Shown: positions 1 through 8,036, counted from the stretch's first letter. The stretch is DNA of 11,252 nt from Gallionella sp. (GCA_004298605.1 SCPW01000170.1:1-11252), one strand, 5' to 3'. Notes: a model not told the origin generated them from the letters alone. Made by a program: numbers and translations.

Positions 1-13
1 GCTCTTCCGATCT
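1..13. other. Residual Illumina sequencing adapter (not genomic)
   Basis: The first 13 bases, GCTCTTCCGATCT, are identical to the shared 3' end of the Illumina TruSeq adapters. Genuine coding sequence (rseP) begins immediately after. This is a library or trimming artefact at a contig end, and translation of rseP should not be extended into it. Confidence 0.93.
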
Positions 14-200
14 GCTGAATTTGCTGCCCATCCCCTTATTGGATGGGGGGCACTTGCTGTATTATGTCGCCGAATTGGCCAAGGGCAGCCCGGTCTCCGA
101 GCAGGCCTGGGAAACCGGCCAGAAGATAGGCATCGCGCTGCTGGGCATGCTGATGGTTTTTGCCATATACAACGACATTAATCGCCTAATCTCAGGTTAA
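14..200 (+). CDS. rseP: RseP site-2 intramembrane zinc protease, C-terminal fragment
   Basis: This is the last 61 codons of the M50 family intramembrane protease that cleaves the anti-sigma factor RseA after DegS in the sigma-E envelope stress pathway, and also clears signal peptides. The frame opens at base 15 with LNLLPIPLLDGGH, the conserved NxxPxPxLDGG motif; its Asp is the third zinc ligand in the family. A final hydrophobic helix (about residues 39-57 of the fragment) ends in YNDINRLISG and TAA at 198-200. The N-terminal HExxH and the PDZ domains lie upstream of the window. The bamA start follows after 3 bases, the usual rseP-bamA arrangement. The fragment is cut by the contig end and is not a pseudogene as far as can be seen. 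Confidence 0.93.
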
Positions 201-203
201 AAA

Positions 204-2480
204 ATGAATTTAACAAAACTGGCGGGGCTGCTTTCTCTGCTCTGCATGTCTCCCGCTTGGGCAATCGAGCCGTTCACCATCAAGGATATTCGCGTCGAGG
301 GCATCCAGCGCACCGAAGCCGGCACGGTGTTCAGCTATCTGCCGGTCAAGGTCGGCGACACCATGGATGACCAGCATGCGGCGACAGCGATCCGCGCCCT
401 GTACGCCACCGGTTTTTTCAAGGACGTGCGCCTGGAAGTGGAACAGGGGGTGCTGGTCGTGCTGGTGCGCGAAAGGCCCTCGATTGCGGGCATCGAAATC
501 AATGGTGTCAAGGATTTCCCCAAGGATCAGCTCAAGGACAACATGAAATATGCGGGGCTGGCCGAAGCGCGCATTCTCGACAAAGGCGCGCTGGATAAAG
601 CCACCCAGGAACTGAAACGCCAGTACGTGGCGCGCGGAAAATATGGCGTCACCGTCACGACCACCGTCACCGAACTGGAGCGCAACCGCGTCAACATCGT
701 GTTCAATGTGGCGGAAGGCGAAGTCTCCAAGATCAAGCAAATCAACCTGGTCGGCAACCGGGACTACAAGGAAAAAGAATTGCTGGAACTGATGAAGCTC
801 AGCACGCCGGACTGGATGAGCTGGTTCAGCAAAAACGACCAGTATTCCAAGCAGAAGCTGTCCGCCGACATGGAAGCCATGCGTTCGTTCTACATGGATA
901 ACGGCTATCTGGAATTCAACATCGATTCCACGCAGGTCTCCATCACGCCGGACAAGAAGGACATCTACATCACCATCAACTTCACCGAGGGCGCGAAATA
1001 TACCGTCTCCAGAGTGGAAGTCGCGGGCAATACCCTGGTTCCCAGGGAAGAGGTCGAGAAGCTCATCCAGGTGAAAGCGGGCGATATTTTCTCGCGCAAG
1101 ACGCTGACCGAAACCAACAAGAAAATCGGCGAGCGCCTGGGGCAAGAGGGTTACGCCTTCGCCAACGTGAACGCGATTCCCGAAATGAACAAGGAAAAAC
1201 ACGAAGTGGCTTTCAAGTTCATGGTGGATCCCGGGCGGCGCGTGTACATACGCCGCATCAATATCGCGGGCAACGACAAGACGCGCGACGAGGTCGTCCG
1301 CCGCGAATTCCGCCAGGTTGAAGGCGCATGGTTCGACGAGGGGAAGATCAAGAAATCCAGGCAGCGTGTGGACAAGCTGGACTTTTTTGCCGAAGTCGAT
1401 GTGGAGACGCCACCGGTGCAAGGCGCCACGGACCAGATGGATGTGAATGTGTCCGTGAAAGAAAAATCCACGGGCAACATTTCGGTCGGCGCGGGCTTTT
1501 CCAACGGCGAAGGGCTGACGCTGTCCGGCAGCATCACCCAGGCCAACCTGTTCGGCAGCGGCAACCATGTTGCCACGCAGATCAACACCAGCAAAATCAA
1601 CCAGGTGTATTCGCTCTCTTTCACCAACCCCTACTTCACCGATGACGGCGTGAGCCGCGGCTTCGATGTTTACAAGCGCAACACCGATTCGCGCAGCACG
1701 GCGGTCAGCCAGTACTCGTCCCACACCCTGGGCGGCGGCGTGCGTTTCGGCGTGCCGATAGGCGAGGATGAATCCATCAGTTATGGTCTGGCGATCGAAA
1801 AGACCCAGTTGGGGCTGCTGGAAAACAGCCCGGCGCGGTTGACGCAATATGTCAACGCGTTTGGCGCGACAAATAACACCCTGTCGGGGACGGTCGGCTG
1901 GGGCAGGGACAGCCGCGACAGCGCGATCTACACCACCGAAGGGACAGTGCAGCGCGCCTTTGCGGAAATTGCCCTGCCGGTGTTCGACATACGTTATTAC
2001 AAGCTGAATTACCAGCACCAGCTCTTTTACCCGATACGCAACGACATCACCCTGCTGCTGAATGGCGAGGCCGGCATCGCGAACGGTTATGGCGGCAGGC
2101 AGATGCCGTTCTTCAAGAATTTTTATGCGGGCGGCACCGGGTCAGTGCGCGGCTATGAGGCCAATTCGCTCGGCCCGCGCGATACGGAAGATGCGGTGTT
2201 GGGCGGCACGCGCCGGGTAGTCGGCGGGGCGGAATTGCTGCTGCCATTCCCGGGAATGGGCAAGGAAAAATCCGTGCGCCTGAGCGGATTTTTTGATGCG
2301 GGCGCGGTATATGGCCCCGGGGATCTGCCGGGAAGCGCGGGATTGCGCTATTCTACGGGCGTAGCCCTCACCTGGATTTCCCCGATGGGTCCGATGAAGT
2401 TCAGCTACGCCGCGCCGCTCAACAAGCAGCCGGTGGACAAGGTGCAAAAATTCCAGTTCAGCCTGGGTTCGATATTCTGA
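204..2480 (+). CDS. bamA: Outer membrane protein assembly factor BamA
   Basis: This is the Omp85-family insertase that folds beta-barrel proteins into the outer membrane as the core of the BAM complex. The product is 758 aa, typical for the family. Residues 1-20 form a signal peptide ending in SPAWA with cleavage before IEPF. Five POTRA domains follow (roughly 24-91, 92-172, 175-263, 266-344 and 347-421), and a C-terminal barrel covers about 424-758. The conserved VRGYE motif of loop L6 is at 648-652. The protein ends FQFSLGSIF, a beta-signal with a terminal aromatic residue. The ATG start is supported by CAGG at 193-196, inside the rseP end, with a 7-base spacer. It is the second gene of the envelope operon, directly ahead of the chaperone gene whose product delivers its substrates. 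Confidence 0.98.
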   Translation: MNLTKLAGLLSLLCMSPAWAIEPFTIKDIRVEGIQRTEAGTVFSYLPVKVGDTMDDQHAATAIRALYATGFFKDVRLEVEQGVLVVLVRERPSIAGIEINGVKDFPKDQLKDNMKYAGLAEARILDKGALDKATQELKRQYVARGKYGVTVTTTVTELERNRVNIVFNVAEGEVSKIKQINLVGNRDYKEKELLELMKLSTPDWMSWFSKNDQYSKQKLSADMEAMRSFYMDNGYLEFNIDSTQVSITPDKKDIYITINFTEGAKYTVSRVEVAGNTLVPREEVEKLIQVKAGDIFSRKTLTETNKKIGERLGQEGYAFANVNAIPEMNKEKHEVAFKFMVDPGRRVYIRRINIAGNDKTRDEVVRREFRQVEGAWFDEGKIKKSRQRVDKLDFFAEVDVETPPVQGATDQMDVNVSVKEKSTGNISVGAGFSNGEGLTLSGSITQANLFGSGNHVATQINTSKINQVYSLSFTNPYFTDDGVSRGFDVYKRNTDSRSTAVSQYSSHTLGGGVRFGVPIGEDESISYGLAIEKTQLGLLENSPARLTQYVNAFGATNNTLSGTVGWGRDSRDSAIYTTEGTVQRAFAEIALPVFDIRYYKLNYQHQLFYPIRNDITLLLNGEAGIANGYGGRQMPFFKNFYAGGTGSVRGYEANSLGPRDTEDAVLGGTRRVVGGAELLLPFPGMGKEKSVRLSGFFDAGAVYGPGDLPGSAGLRYSTGVALTWISPMGPMKFSYAAPLNKQPVDKVQKFQFSLGSIF

Positions 2481-2491
2481 TTCTGATGCAC

Positions 2492-2497
2492 GAGGAG
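2492..2497 (+). promoter_or_regulatory. Ribosome binding site that fixes the ompH start
   Basis: GAGGAG lies 6 bases before the ATG at 2504. An earlier in-frame ATG at 2486 would add MHEERT, has no Shine-Dalgarno of its own and would displace the signal peptide from the N-terminus, so 2504 is preferred. Confidence 0.8.
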
Positions 2498-2503
2498 CGC
2501 ACA

Positions 2504-3028
2504 ATGAAAAACATGACGATCAAGGCAGCCCTACTGGTCTTGTTGCTGGGTGCTGGAGCGTCCCAGGCCGCCGATTTCAAGGTGGGTGTGGTGGACACCG
2601 AGCGTTTGTTGCGCGAATCCGAACCGGCGATGAAGGCGGAAAAGAAAATCGAAAAGGAATTTTCCGGGCGCGACCATGAAATCAAGGCGATGATGAAGCA
2701 GGCGAAAGAGTTGCAAACTTTGCTGGAAAAAGATGGCGGGACGCTATCCGATGCCGACCACCGCAACAAGGAACGGGAATTGGCCGGATTGAACGCAAAC
2801 CTGCAACGCATGCAACGCGAGTTCCGCGAAGATTTGAACCTGCGCAAGAACGAAGAACTGGCCATCGTGATGGAGCAGGCCAACAAGGCGATCCAGGCGA
2901 TTTCCGAAACGGAAAAGTACGACCTGGTCCTGCAGGAAGCGGTATACCGCAACCCCAGGATAGACATTACCGACAAGGTCATCAGGCATCTCGCTGGCGA
3001 CAAGGCCGACGGCAAGGATAATAAATAA
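2504..3028 (+). CDS. skp: OmpH/Skp family periplasmic chaperone
   Basis: This is a periplasmic holdase that binds unfolded outer-membrane proteins after Sec export and keeps them soluble until the BAM complex takes them. The product is 174 aa, close to the family's usual 160-180 aa. Residues 1-22 are a signal peptide (MKNMTIK, hydrophobic core, then GASQA before ADF). The mature start, [12 protein letters not shown], is the first strand of the trimerisation body. Residues about 38-135 are charged, heptad-like helix forming the tentacle coiled coil. The C-terminal [21 protein letters not shown] returns to the body and is characteristic of OmpH. The tail is lysine and aspartate rich. It sits 23 bases after bamA and just before lpxD, the conserved order. 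The symbol ompH is also used for this gene. Confidence 0.95.
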   Translation: MKNMTIKAALLVLLLGAGASQAADFKVGVVDTERLLRESEPAMKAEKKIEKEFSGRDHEIKAMMKQAKELQTLLEKDGGTLSDADHRNKERELAGLNANLQRMQREFREDLNLRKNEELAIVMEQANKAIQAISETEKYDLVLQEAVYRNPRIDITDKVIRHLAGDKADGKDNK

Positions 3029-3041
3029 GTTGCACCGCAGG

Positions 3042-4079
3042 ATGAGTGTTTCCTACCGTTTGGCCGACATCGCGGCAAAGCTTGGCGGGCGCGTGCTGGG
3101 CGATGGCGGGGTGCGCATCGCGCAGGTCGCGACGCTGGAAATCGCGCAACCGCAGCACATCAGCTTTCTCACCAACAGCAAATACCGCGCGCAACTGGAC
3201 ACCACAAAAGCCGGCGCGGTCATCCTCGGCGAAGCGGATGCGGATGCGACCGATCTGCCGCGCATCATCTCCGGTAACCCCTACGCGTATTTCGCCAGAG
3301 TTTCCGCCTTGCTCAACCCTTTTCCGGAAGCCAGCCCGGGCGTACATCCCGGCGCGGTCATCGGCGAAGGCGCGAAGATAGACGCGACCGCCAGCGTCGC
3401 CGCGACCGCCGTGATCGGCGATGGCGCCGTGATCGGCGCGTTCAGCGTGATCGGCGAAGGCTGTTGTATCGGCGCAAATACCGTTATCGGCAGCCGTGCC
3501 CGGCTGTACCCGCGCGTGGTGGTTTACCGTGATTGCGTGATCGGCGATAACCTGATCGCGCATTCCGGCGCGGTGATCGGCTCGGATGGTTTCGGCTTCG
3601 CAATGGACGAGGGGCTCTGGATCAAGATTCCGCAAACCGGTCGCGTGGTGATCGGCGATGATGTGGAAATTGGCGCAAATACCACCATCGACCGCGGTGC
3701 GCTGAACGATACGGTGATCGGAGATGGCGTGAAGCTGGACAACCAGATTCAGGTCGCGCACAACGTGCGCATCGGCGCGCATACCGCAATCGCCGGATGC
3801 GCCGGGATCGCCGGCAGCGCGGTGATCGGGCGATATTGCCTGATCGGCGGCGGCGCGCGGATTCTGGGGCATCTGGAGCTGGCGGACCACGTCGAGATCG
3901 CCGCCCATACGCTGGTCGGAAAATCCATCCGCGAAGCCGGTTCATATGCGGCTATTTTTCCGTTCAGCAAAACCGGGGAGTGGCGCAAGAACGCCGTGCA
4001 TCTGCGCCACCTCGACGACCTGGCAAAACGTATCAAAACATTGGAACAAGAAGTCGAATTATTAAAAGGGAAAGATTGA
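3042..4079 (+). CDS. lpxD: UDP-3-O-(3-hydroxyacyl)glucosamine N-acyltransferase LpxD
   Basis: This is the third step of lipid A synthesis: transfer of a 3-hydroxyacyl chain from acyl-ACP to the 2-amino group of UDP-3-O-acylglucosamine, in the cytoplasm. The product is 345 aa from the ATG at 3042 (E. coli, 341 aa). The N-terminal uridine-binding domain begins [14 protein letters not shown] long left-handed beta helix of hexapeptide repeats follows (about 100-290), and the C-terminus is helical (about 322-345). The family's catalytic histidine is H240, in [13 protein letters not shown] at 3030 would add four residues and has AAGGA 11 bases ahead of it. I prefer 3042 because [11 protein letters not shown] matches the family N-terminus, although its own upstream AGG is immediately adjacent, so the start is not settled. 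The stop overlaps the fabZ ATG. Confidence 0.96.
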   Translation: MSVSYRLADIAAKLGGRVLGDGGVRIAQVATLEIAQPQHISFLTNSKYRAQLDTTKAGAVILGEADADATDLPRIISGNPYAYFARVSALLNPFPEASPGVHPGAVIGEGAKIDATASVAATAVIGDGAVIGAFSVIGEGCCIGANTVIGSRARLYPRVVVYRDCVIGDNLIAHSGAVIGSDGFGFAMDEGLWIKIPQTGRVVIGDDVEIGANTTIDRGALNDTVIGDGVKLDNQIQVAHNVRIGAHTAIAGCAGIAGSAVIGRYCLIGGGARILGHLELADHVEIAAHTLVGKSIREAGSYAAIFPFSKTGEWRKNAVHLRHLDDLAKRIKTLEQEVELLKGKD

Positions 4080-4528
4080 TGAGCACACAAATGGGCATCC
4101 AGGAAATACTCGAGTATCTGCCGCACCGCTATCCGTTCCTGCTGGTGGATCGTGTGTTATCGGTCGAGCCCGGCAAGAATATTACCGCGTTGAAAAACGT
4201 CACCATCAATGAGCCGTTTTTTCCGGGGCACTACCCCCATCATCCGGTAATGCCCGGCGTGCTGATTATCGAGGCGATGGCGCAGGTTGCCGCGCTGCTG
4301 ACATTCAAATCCGCGGACAGCAAACCGGATGATAATTCGGTGTATTACTTTGCCGGAATAGACGGCGCGCGCTTCAAGCGCCCGGTCGGCCCCGGCGACC
4401 AATTAATCATCAAGGCGACACTCATCCGCAGCATGCGCGGCGTATTCAAGTTCAGCGCGACCGCCGAGGTGGACGGGCAACTGGCCGCCGAAGCGGAATT
4501 GATGTGTACCATCAAACTGGTGGCTTAG
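4079..4528 (+). CDS. fabZ: 3-hydroxyacyl-[acyl-carrier-protein] dehydratase FabZ
   Basis: FabZ dehydrates 3-hydroxyacyl-ACP to trans-2-enoyl-ACP in fatty acid elongation. It draws on the same 3-hydroxyacyl-ACP pool used by LpxA and LpxD, which is why the balance between the two pathways matters and probably why it is embedded here. The product is 149 aa, normal for the family, with a single hot-dog fold. The catalytic histidine is H51 in [14 protein letters not shown], and the acidic partner is E65 in LIIEAMAQ on the central helix. The N-terminal [16 protein letters not shown] is the FabZ signature that distinguishes it from FabA. The start overlaps the lpxD stop as ATGA-type coupling, and AAAAGGG at 4064-4070 gives a good ribosome binding site with an 8-base spacer. 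Confidence 0.97.
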   Translation: MSTQMGIQEILEYLPHRYPFLLVDRVLSVEPGKNITALKNVTINEPFFPGHYPHHPVMPGVLIIEAMAQVAALLTFKSADSKPDDNSVYYFAGIDGARFKRPVGPGDQLIIKATLIRSMRGVFKFSATAEVDGQLAAEAELMCTIKLVA

Positions 4529-4537
4529 AGCTTGCCC

Positions 4538-5323
4538 GTGAATAATTCAACCCTGCGCCACCCCACCGCCATCATTCACCCGGGCGCCAGGCTCGCCGAC
4601 GATGTCGAAGTGGGCGCGTATTCCATCATCGGCGAGCATGTCGAGATTGGCGCGGGCACGGTGATCGGCCCGCATGTGGTCATCAACGGGCACACGCGCA
4701 TCGGCTGTCACAACCGCATTTTCCAGTTCTGTTCGCTGGGAGAAATCCCGCAGGACAAGAAATATGCCGACGAGCCGACCCGGCTGGAAATCGGCGACCA
4801 CAACACCATCCGCGAGTTTTGCACGTTCAACCTGGGCACCGCGCAGGATGTCGGCGTGACGCGCGTCGGCGACCATAACTGGATCATGGCTTATGTGCAT
4901 CTGGCGCACGATTGCCAGGTCGGCAACCACACCATCTTCGCCAACAACGCGCAGTTGGCCGGGCATGTGGAGGTCGGCGATTACGCGATACTCGGCGGCT
5001 TCACCGTAGTCCACCAGTTCGTCAAAATCGGCGCACACATCATCACCGGCATGGGCACGATCCTGTTGCAGGATGTGCCGCCTTATGTACTGGCCTCCGG
5101 CAACCCTTCCGCGCCGCACGGCATCAATGCCGAAGGGCTGAAACGGCGCGGTTTTTCCAGCCCTTCGATCATGGCGATCAAACGCGCTTACAAGACGCTG
5201 TACAAATCCGGCTTGAGTTTTGATGAAGCGCAAGCCGCGATCCGTGCCCAGCTTGCGGAACACGCCGAGTTGCAGCCGCTGGCGGATTTTCTCGCCGGTT
5301 CAAAACGCGGCATCATCCGCTGA
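4538..5323 (+). CDS. lpxA: UDP-N-acetylglucosamine acyltransferase LpxA
   Basis: LpxA catalyses the first step of lipid A synthesis: reversible 3-O-acylation of UDP-GlcNAc from 3-hydroxyacyl-ACP, in the cytoplasm as a homotrimer. With the GTG start at 4538 it is 261 aa (E. coli, 262). Hexapeptide repeats of the left-handed beta helix span about 8-185. The catalytic histidine is H124 in [10 protein letters not shown], and the C-terminal helical domain begins around [13 protein letters not shown]172, in ITGMGT, aligns with E. coli G173, the residue that measures acyl length; see the findings. A TTG at 4532 is also possible. GTG is preferred because AGAG at 4527-4530 gives 7-base spacing and the length matches the family. 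The gene lies 9 bases after fabZ. Confidence 0.96.
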   Translation: MNNSTLRHPTAIIHPGARLADDVEVGAYSIIGEHVEIGAGTVIGPHVVINGHTRIGCHNRIFQFCSLGEIPQDKKYADEPTRLEIGDHNTIREFCTFNLGTAQDVGVTRVGDHNWIMAYVHLAHDCQVGNHTIFANNAQLAGHVEVGDYAILGGFTVVHQFVKIGAHIITGMGTILLQDVPPYVLASGNPSAPHGINAEGLKRRGFSSPSIMAIKRAYKTLYKSGLSFDEAQAAIRAQLAEHAELQPLADFLAGSKRGIIR

Positions 5324-5336
5324 CCCGGCTCCGTTT

Positions 5337-6485
5337 ATGACGCAGCAAATTGTGATCGGCATTGTCGCGGGCGAAGCATCGGGCGACCTGCTCGGCAGCC
5401 ATCTGATGGCGGCCTTGAAGCAAGCCCGCCCGGAGGTGGAGTTTGTCGGCATCGGCGGCCCCAGGATGCAATCGGTTGGAATGAACGTGTTGTTCCCGAT
5501 GGAAAAGCTGGCGGTGCGCGGCTATGTCGAAGTGCTGCGCCATTACCGGGAAATCGTCGGTATCCGCCGCAAGCTGCGCAAATATTTTTTAGACAACCGC
5601 CCAAATTTATTTATCGCGGTGGATGCGCCGGATTTCAATCTCGATCTGGAGCTCGCGCTCAAGCGCGGCGGCATACCCACCATCCATTACGTCAGCCCGT
5701 CGATATGGGCGTGGCGCGGCGAGCGCATCAACAAAATCAAGCGCGCCGTTTCGCACATGCTCGCGCTGTTCCCGCATGAACCCGAGCTATACCGGCAAGC
5801 GGGCATCCCGGTGGATTATGTCGGTCACCCGCTCGCCGACATGCTGCCGGATCAGCCGAAACGCGCCGAGATGCGCGAGACCATGCGCATCCCGAAGCAA
5901 ATTAAAGTGTTCGCATTGTTGCCCGGCAGCCGCCAGAGCGAAGTGAAGCACTTGGCGCGCACCTATATCGAGACCGCCAGATTGATCTTGCAACAATTGC
6001 CGGATGCGCGCTTTTTAGTGCCGCTGATCAGCCGCGAAACGCGCGGCATTTTCGAGCAGGTGCTCTATGATTGCGAGGCGCAGGAGTTGCCGATTACCTT
6101 GCTGTTCGGCCATGCGCAGGACGCGATGATCGCCGCCGATGGCGTGCTGGTCGCATCGGGAACCGCCACGCTGGAGTGCGCGCTGCTGAAGCGCCCGATG
6201 GTGATTACCTACCGTATGCCGGCATTTTCCTGGTGGATGATTAAACGCAAACGCTATCAACCCTATTTCGGTTTGCCCAACATCTTGTGCGAACGTTTTG
6301 TCGTGCCGGAACTGATCCAGGAAGATGCCACGCCGGAAAATCTGGCGCAGGCATTGCTCAATCTGGTGAACGACCACGATGCGGTGGCGCAGCTCGAAGA
6401 AACCTTCGCCGCGCTGCACGGGACACTGCGCCAGAATACCGCGCAGAAAGCGGCGGCGGCTATCTTGCCGTACCTGCATGACTGA
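5337..6485 (+). CDS. lpxB: Lipid-A-disaccharide synthase LpxB
   Basis: LpxB is a glycosyltransferase (GT19, GT-B fold) that joins lipid X and UDP-2,3-diacylglucosamine into the beta-1,6-linked disaccharide of lipid A at the inner face of the cytoplasmic membrane. The product is 382 aa, the same length as E. coli LpxB. Visible family motifs are AGEASGD (11-17), [27 protein letters not shown], the nucleotide-binding [10 protein letters not shown] and ASGTATLE. The frame is open further upstream, to 5220 inside lpxA, but [17 protein letters not shown] is the normal N-terminus and the extension would add non-family sequence, so 5337 is chosen. I see no clear Shine-Dalgarno in the 13-base gap after lpxA; translation may be coupled. 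The 3' end overlaps rnhB by 8 bases. Confidence 0.97.
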   Translation: MTQQIVIGIVAGEASGDLLGSHLMAALKQARPEVEFVGIGGPRMQSVGMNVLFPMEKLAVRGYVEVLRHYREIVGIRRKLRKYFLDNRPNLFIAVDAPDFNLDLELALKRGGIPTIHYVSPSIWAWRGERINKIKRAVSHMLALFPHEPELYRQAGIPVDYVGHPLADMLPDQPKRAEMRETMRIPKQIKVFALLPGSRQSEVKHLARTYIETARLILQQLPDARFLVPLISRETRGIFEQVLYDCEAQELPITLLFGHAQDAMIAADGVLVASGTATLECALLKRPMVITYRMPAFSWWMIKRKRYQPYFGLPNILCERFVVPELIQEDATPENLAQALLNLVNDHDAVAQLEETFAALHGTLRQNTAQKAAAAILPYLHD

Positions 6486-7059
6486 TATTATTTTGATCTG
6501 CGGCGTCGATGAGGCCGGGCGAGGCCCGCTGGCGGGGCCGGTCAGCGCGGCGGCGGTGATACTCGACGCCGCCAATCCCATCGCGGGTTTGGCCGATTCC
6601 AAAAAACTTTCCGAGCTGCAACGCGACCAGCTCGCTCCGGTCATCCGCGAGTGTGCATTGGCGTGGGCGGTGGCTTACGCCAGCGTCGAAGAAATAGATC
6701 GGCTCAACATTCTGCAAGCCACTTTGCTGGCGATGCGGCGCGCCGTGCTCACCTTGCATATCCGGCCGCAGCAGGTGCTGGTGGACGGCCTGTATTGCCC
6801 GCAAACCGGCATCCCCAGCCAGGCAATCGTGAAGGGCGACAGCAAGGTCGCCGCGATTTCCGCCGCTTCGATCCTGGCGAAAACCGCGCGCGATGCGCTG
6901 ATGCTGGAGTTGCACGAGCAATATCCGCAGTACGGTTTTGCCGGCCACAAAGGCTACCCCACTGCCGCGCATCTCGCCGCCTTGCGCGAACATGGCGTGT
7001 CCGCCGTTCACCGCAGGAGCTTCAGGCCGGTGCGCGAACTGCTGCGTCCGCAGGCGTAA
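6478..7059 (+). CDS. rnhB: Ribonuclease HII
   Basis: RNase HII cleaves the RNA strand of RNA/DNA hybrids and starts removal of single ribonucleotides misincorporated in DNA. The product is 193 aa, near the usual 198. The four metal-binding acidic residues of the type 2 family are visible: D11 and E12 in [14 protein letters not shown]103 in VDGLYCP and D121 in [17 protein letters not shown]. The GYPTAAH stretch near 159-165 is also typical. The ATG lies inside the end of lpxB (8-base overlap), implying coupled expression. lpxB-rnhB adjacency is conserved in many proteobacteria, but dnaE, which follows in E. coli, is absent here. This is the last gene of the envelope operon. Confidence 0.97.
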   Translation: MTDIILICGVDEAGRGPLAGPVSAAAVILDAANPIAGLADSKKLSELQRDQLAPVIRECALAWAVAYASVEEIDRLNILQATLLAMRRAVLTLHIRPQQVLVDGLYCPQTGIPSQAIVKGDSKVAAISAASILAKTARDALMLELHEQYPQYGFAGHKGYPTAAHLAALREHGVSAVHRRSFRPVRELLRPQA

Positions 7060-7072
7060 TCCGCACATCGGA

Positions 7073-7095
7073 ACAAGCCTTTTGTGAAGGTTTGT
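7073..7095 (+). repeat. 9-bp inverted repeat downstream of rnhB
   Basis: ACAAGCCTT (7073-7081) pairs with AAGGTTTGT (7087-7095) around the 5-base loop TTGTG, with one G-T wobble. No T-run follows, so it is not a canonical intrinsic terminator. It ends 13 bases before the TG of a -10-like site and overlaps where a -35 element would begin. It could therefore be a weak transcript-end hairpin for the lpx operon or an operator for the next gene. Function is inferred only. Confidence 0.4.
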
Positions 7096-7107
7096 CAGGG
7101 CGTCATT

Positions 7108-7116
7108 TGGTATACT
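7108..7116 (+). promoter_or_regulatory. Extended -10 promoter candidate for the TPR gene
   Basis: TGGTATACT contains a TGn extension followed by TATACT, one mismatch from TATAAT. No good -35 lies at 17-base spacing: TTGTCA at 7092-7097 is too close at 13 bases, and TTGTGA at 7082-7087 is too far at 23. Transcription would start near 7123, leaving a leader of about 60 bases before the GTG at 7184. This is the only promoter-like site I see in the window's largest gene-free gap (7060-7183). Confidence 0.4.
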
Positions 7117-7169
7117 GATGCGCGATACCCCCCATCAAACACATAAAAATTTTCTTATCATTTTCAGCC

Positions 7170-7174
7170 GGAGG
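7170..7174 (+). promoter_or_regulatory. Ribosome binding site that fixes the TPR gene start
   Basis: GGAGG lies 9 bases before the GTG at 7184. It supports that GTG over an in-frame ATG at 7118, which has no ribosome binding site and would fall upstream of the predicted transcription start. Confidence 0.75.
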
Positions 7175-7183
7175 AACAAAGCT

Positions 7184-7600
7184 GTGGACGGAAAAGCAAC
7201 CATTGACCTGCTCAAAGAGCGCCTCAACAAAAACATTGATGATGTAGAGGCCGCGATCTCCCTGGGCAATCTGTATTACGACAATGGTGATGCCGGGCAG
7301 TCCGTCCTTTATTACCGGCTTGCCCTCGACATCGACCCGGCTTTGTCCGGCGTGCGTACCGATCTCGGCGCGATGTACTGGCACAACGAAAATATCAGCC
7401 TGGCCGAACGCGCTTTCCGCGAAGCGATCTCCCGGGATTCCGGCTTCGGCCAGGCCTACGTGAATCTCGGCCTGTTATTGCATCATGCCAAAGGCGATAC
7501 CACGGGAGCCCGCTCTGTCTGGCAACAACTGGTCACGGCCGACCCGGGCCATGCCGCGGCGGACAAGGCGCGCGAGCTATTGCGGGAAACCGCACACTGA
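7184..7600 (+). CDS. Small tetratricopeptide repeat (TPR) protein
   Basis: The product is a 138-aa soluble protein with no signal peptide or membrane segment. Three TPR-like helix pairs are visible: about 22-53 (SLGNLYYDNGDAGQSVLYYRL and DIDP), 54-87 (DLGAMYWHNENISLAERAF) and 88-121 (AYVNLGLLLH, then WQQLVTADPGH). Each carries the usual small residue and aromatic spacing, and the repeats end in D-P or its equivalent. TPRs are protein-binding scaffolds; nothing here shows an enzymatic site. The repeats resemble those of CcmH/NrfG-type TPR proteins, but that is family resemblance, not identification. The GTG start is chosen from the strong GGAGG at 7170-7174. It is probably transcribed from the site at 7108-7116 and is followed after 13 bases by another small gene, so the two are likely co-transcribed. 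The partner is unknown. Confidence 0.85.
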   Translation: MDGKATIDLLKERLNKNIDDVEAAISLGNLYYDNGDAGQSVLYYRLALDIDPALSGVRTDLGAMYWHNENISLAERAFREAISRDSGFGQAYVNLGLLLHHAKGDTTGARSVWQQLVTADPGHAAADKARELLRETAH

Positions 7601-7613
7601 CCGGACGGTAAAC

Positions 7614-8018
7614 ATGAAAAAAATAAACTCGCTCCGTATCCCGGTCACGCGCGGCCTGAAAGACTTCTACGCGATGGATATGCATCTCGCTTACCACGCT
7701 GCCTGCGCCGGACAGTTCAACGTTGTGGTTTTCAGCCGTCTGGCCGCAGCCATCTCCGTTATCCGCTCCGCGCTCGATCAGCGCCAGACAAAACTTCCCC
7801 TCGCCATCGAGACGCTGGATGCGGCCATCGAGACCTTGCTGGCGGTAAGAAAAAAGGGTGATGAGACCGGCATATGGGAGATAACCGGGGACGAACGCCC
7901 CTCGGTCCTCGGCGGTATCGACATGGCGGAACGGTGTATAGGCACCTTGGATGTCGCGCTGCTTACACAGACCGCCGAAAGGCTGCTCAAAGATGTCTAT
8001 GGCGGGCAAGACGCGTAA
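7614..8018 (+). CDS. Conserved-looking hypothetical protein, unrecognised
   Basis: I do not recognise this 134-aa protein. It begins MKKINSLRIPVTRGLKDFY and appears mostly helical. One amphipathic segment covers about 16-56 and includes H24 and H28 in MHLAYHAACAG. A second covers about 62-82, a short polar linker (GDETGIWEITGDERPS) runs about 82-97, and a last helical part covers about 98-130. There is no signal peptide, no membrane segment long enough to span a bilayer, and no cysteine or nucleotide-binding motif. Base composition and codon use look like the neighbours, so recent transfer is not suggested. The ATG lies 13 bases after the TPR stop with only a weak ribosome site (GGACGG, 7603-7608). 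The likely shared transcript points to a related role with the TPR protein, but no function can be assigned. Confidence 0.75.
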   Translation: MKKINSLRIPVTRGLKDFYAMDMHLAYHAACAGQFNVVVFSRLAAAISVIRSALDQRQTKLPLAIETLDAAIETLLAVRKKGDETGIWEITGDERPSVLGGIDMAERCIGTLDVALLTQTAERLLKDVYGGQDA

Positions 8019-8032
8019 CGCGCAGGTGCGCG
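8019..8032. repeat. GC-rich palindrome between convergent genes
   Basis: CGCGC (8019-8023) and GCGCG (8028-8032) flank the tetraloop AGGT, filling most of the 18 bases between the plus-strand stop (8018) and the minus-strand def stop (8037). No T-run follows on either strand, so a bidirectional terminator role is only a possibility. Confidence 0.3.
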
Positions 8033-8036
8033 CAAC

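Noticed and set aside
210..2018. Very long open frame on the minus strand opposite bamA
   Set aside because: It is antisense to an unmistakable 758-aa BamA, is rich in His/Arg/Asp/Gln with low-complexity composition, and matches no family I recognise. Long antisense frames are common in GC-rich codon usage.
3410..3860. Recurring GTGATCGGCG-like DNA motifs that could suggest a direct-repeat array
   Set aside because: They encode the V-I-G of LpxD hexapeptide turns in frame with favoured codons; protein repeats explain them, and spacing is irregular for CRISPR or a binding array.
2982..3908. 308-aa minus-strand frame opposite lpxD with repeating ADH/GD/DN-like units
   Set aside because: The periodicity mirrors the hexapeptide repeats of LpxD on the other strand. 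It is a shadow, not a repeat protein.
5220..5336. Upstream in-frame extension of lpxB inside lpxA
   Set aside because: It would overlap lpxA by about 100 bases and add 39 residues not seen in the LpxB family; the ATG at 5337 gives the standard 382 aa.
7118..7183. Upstream ATG extension of the TPR protein
   Set aside because: No ribosome site precedes 7118, the predicted transcript would start after it, and the strong GGAGG before the GTG at 7184 explains initiation.
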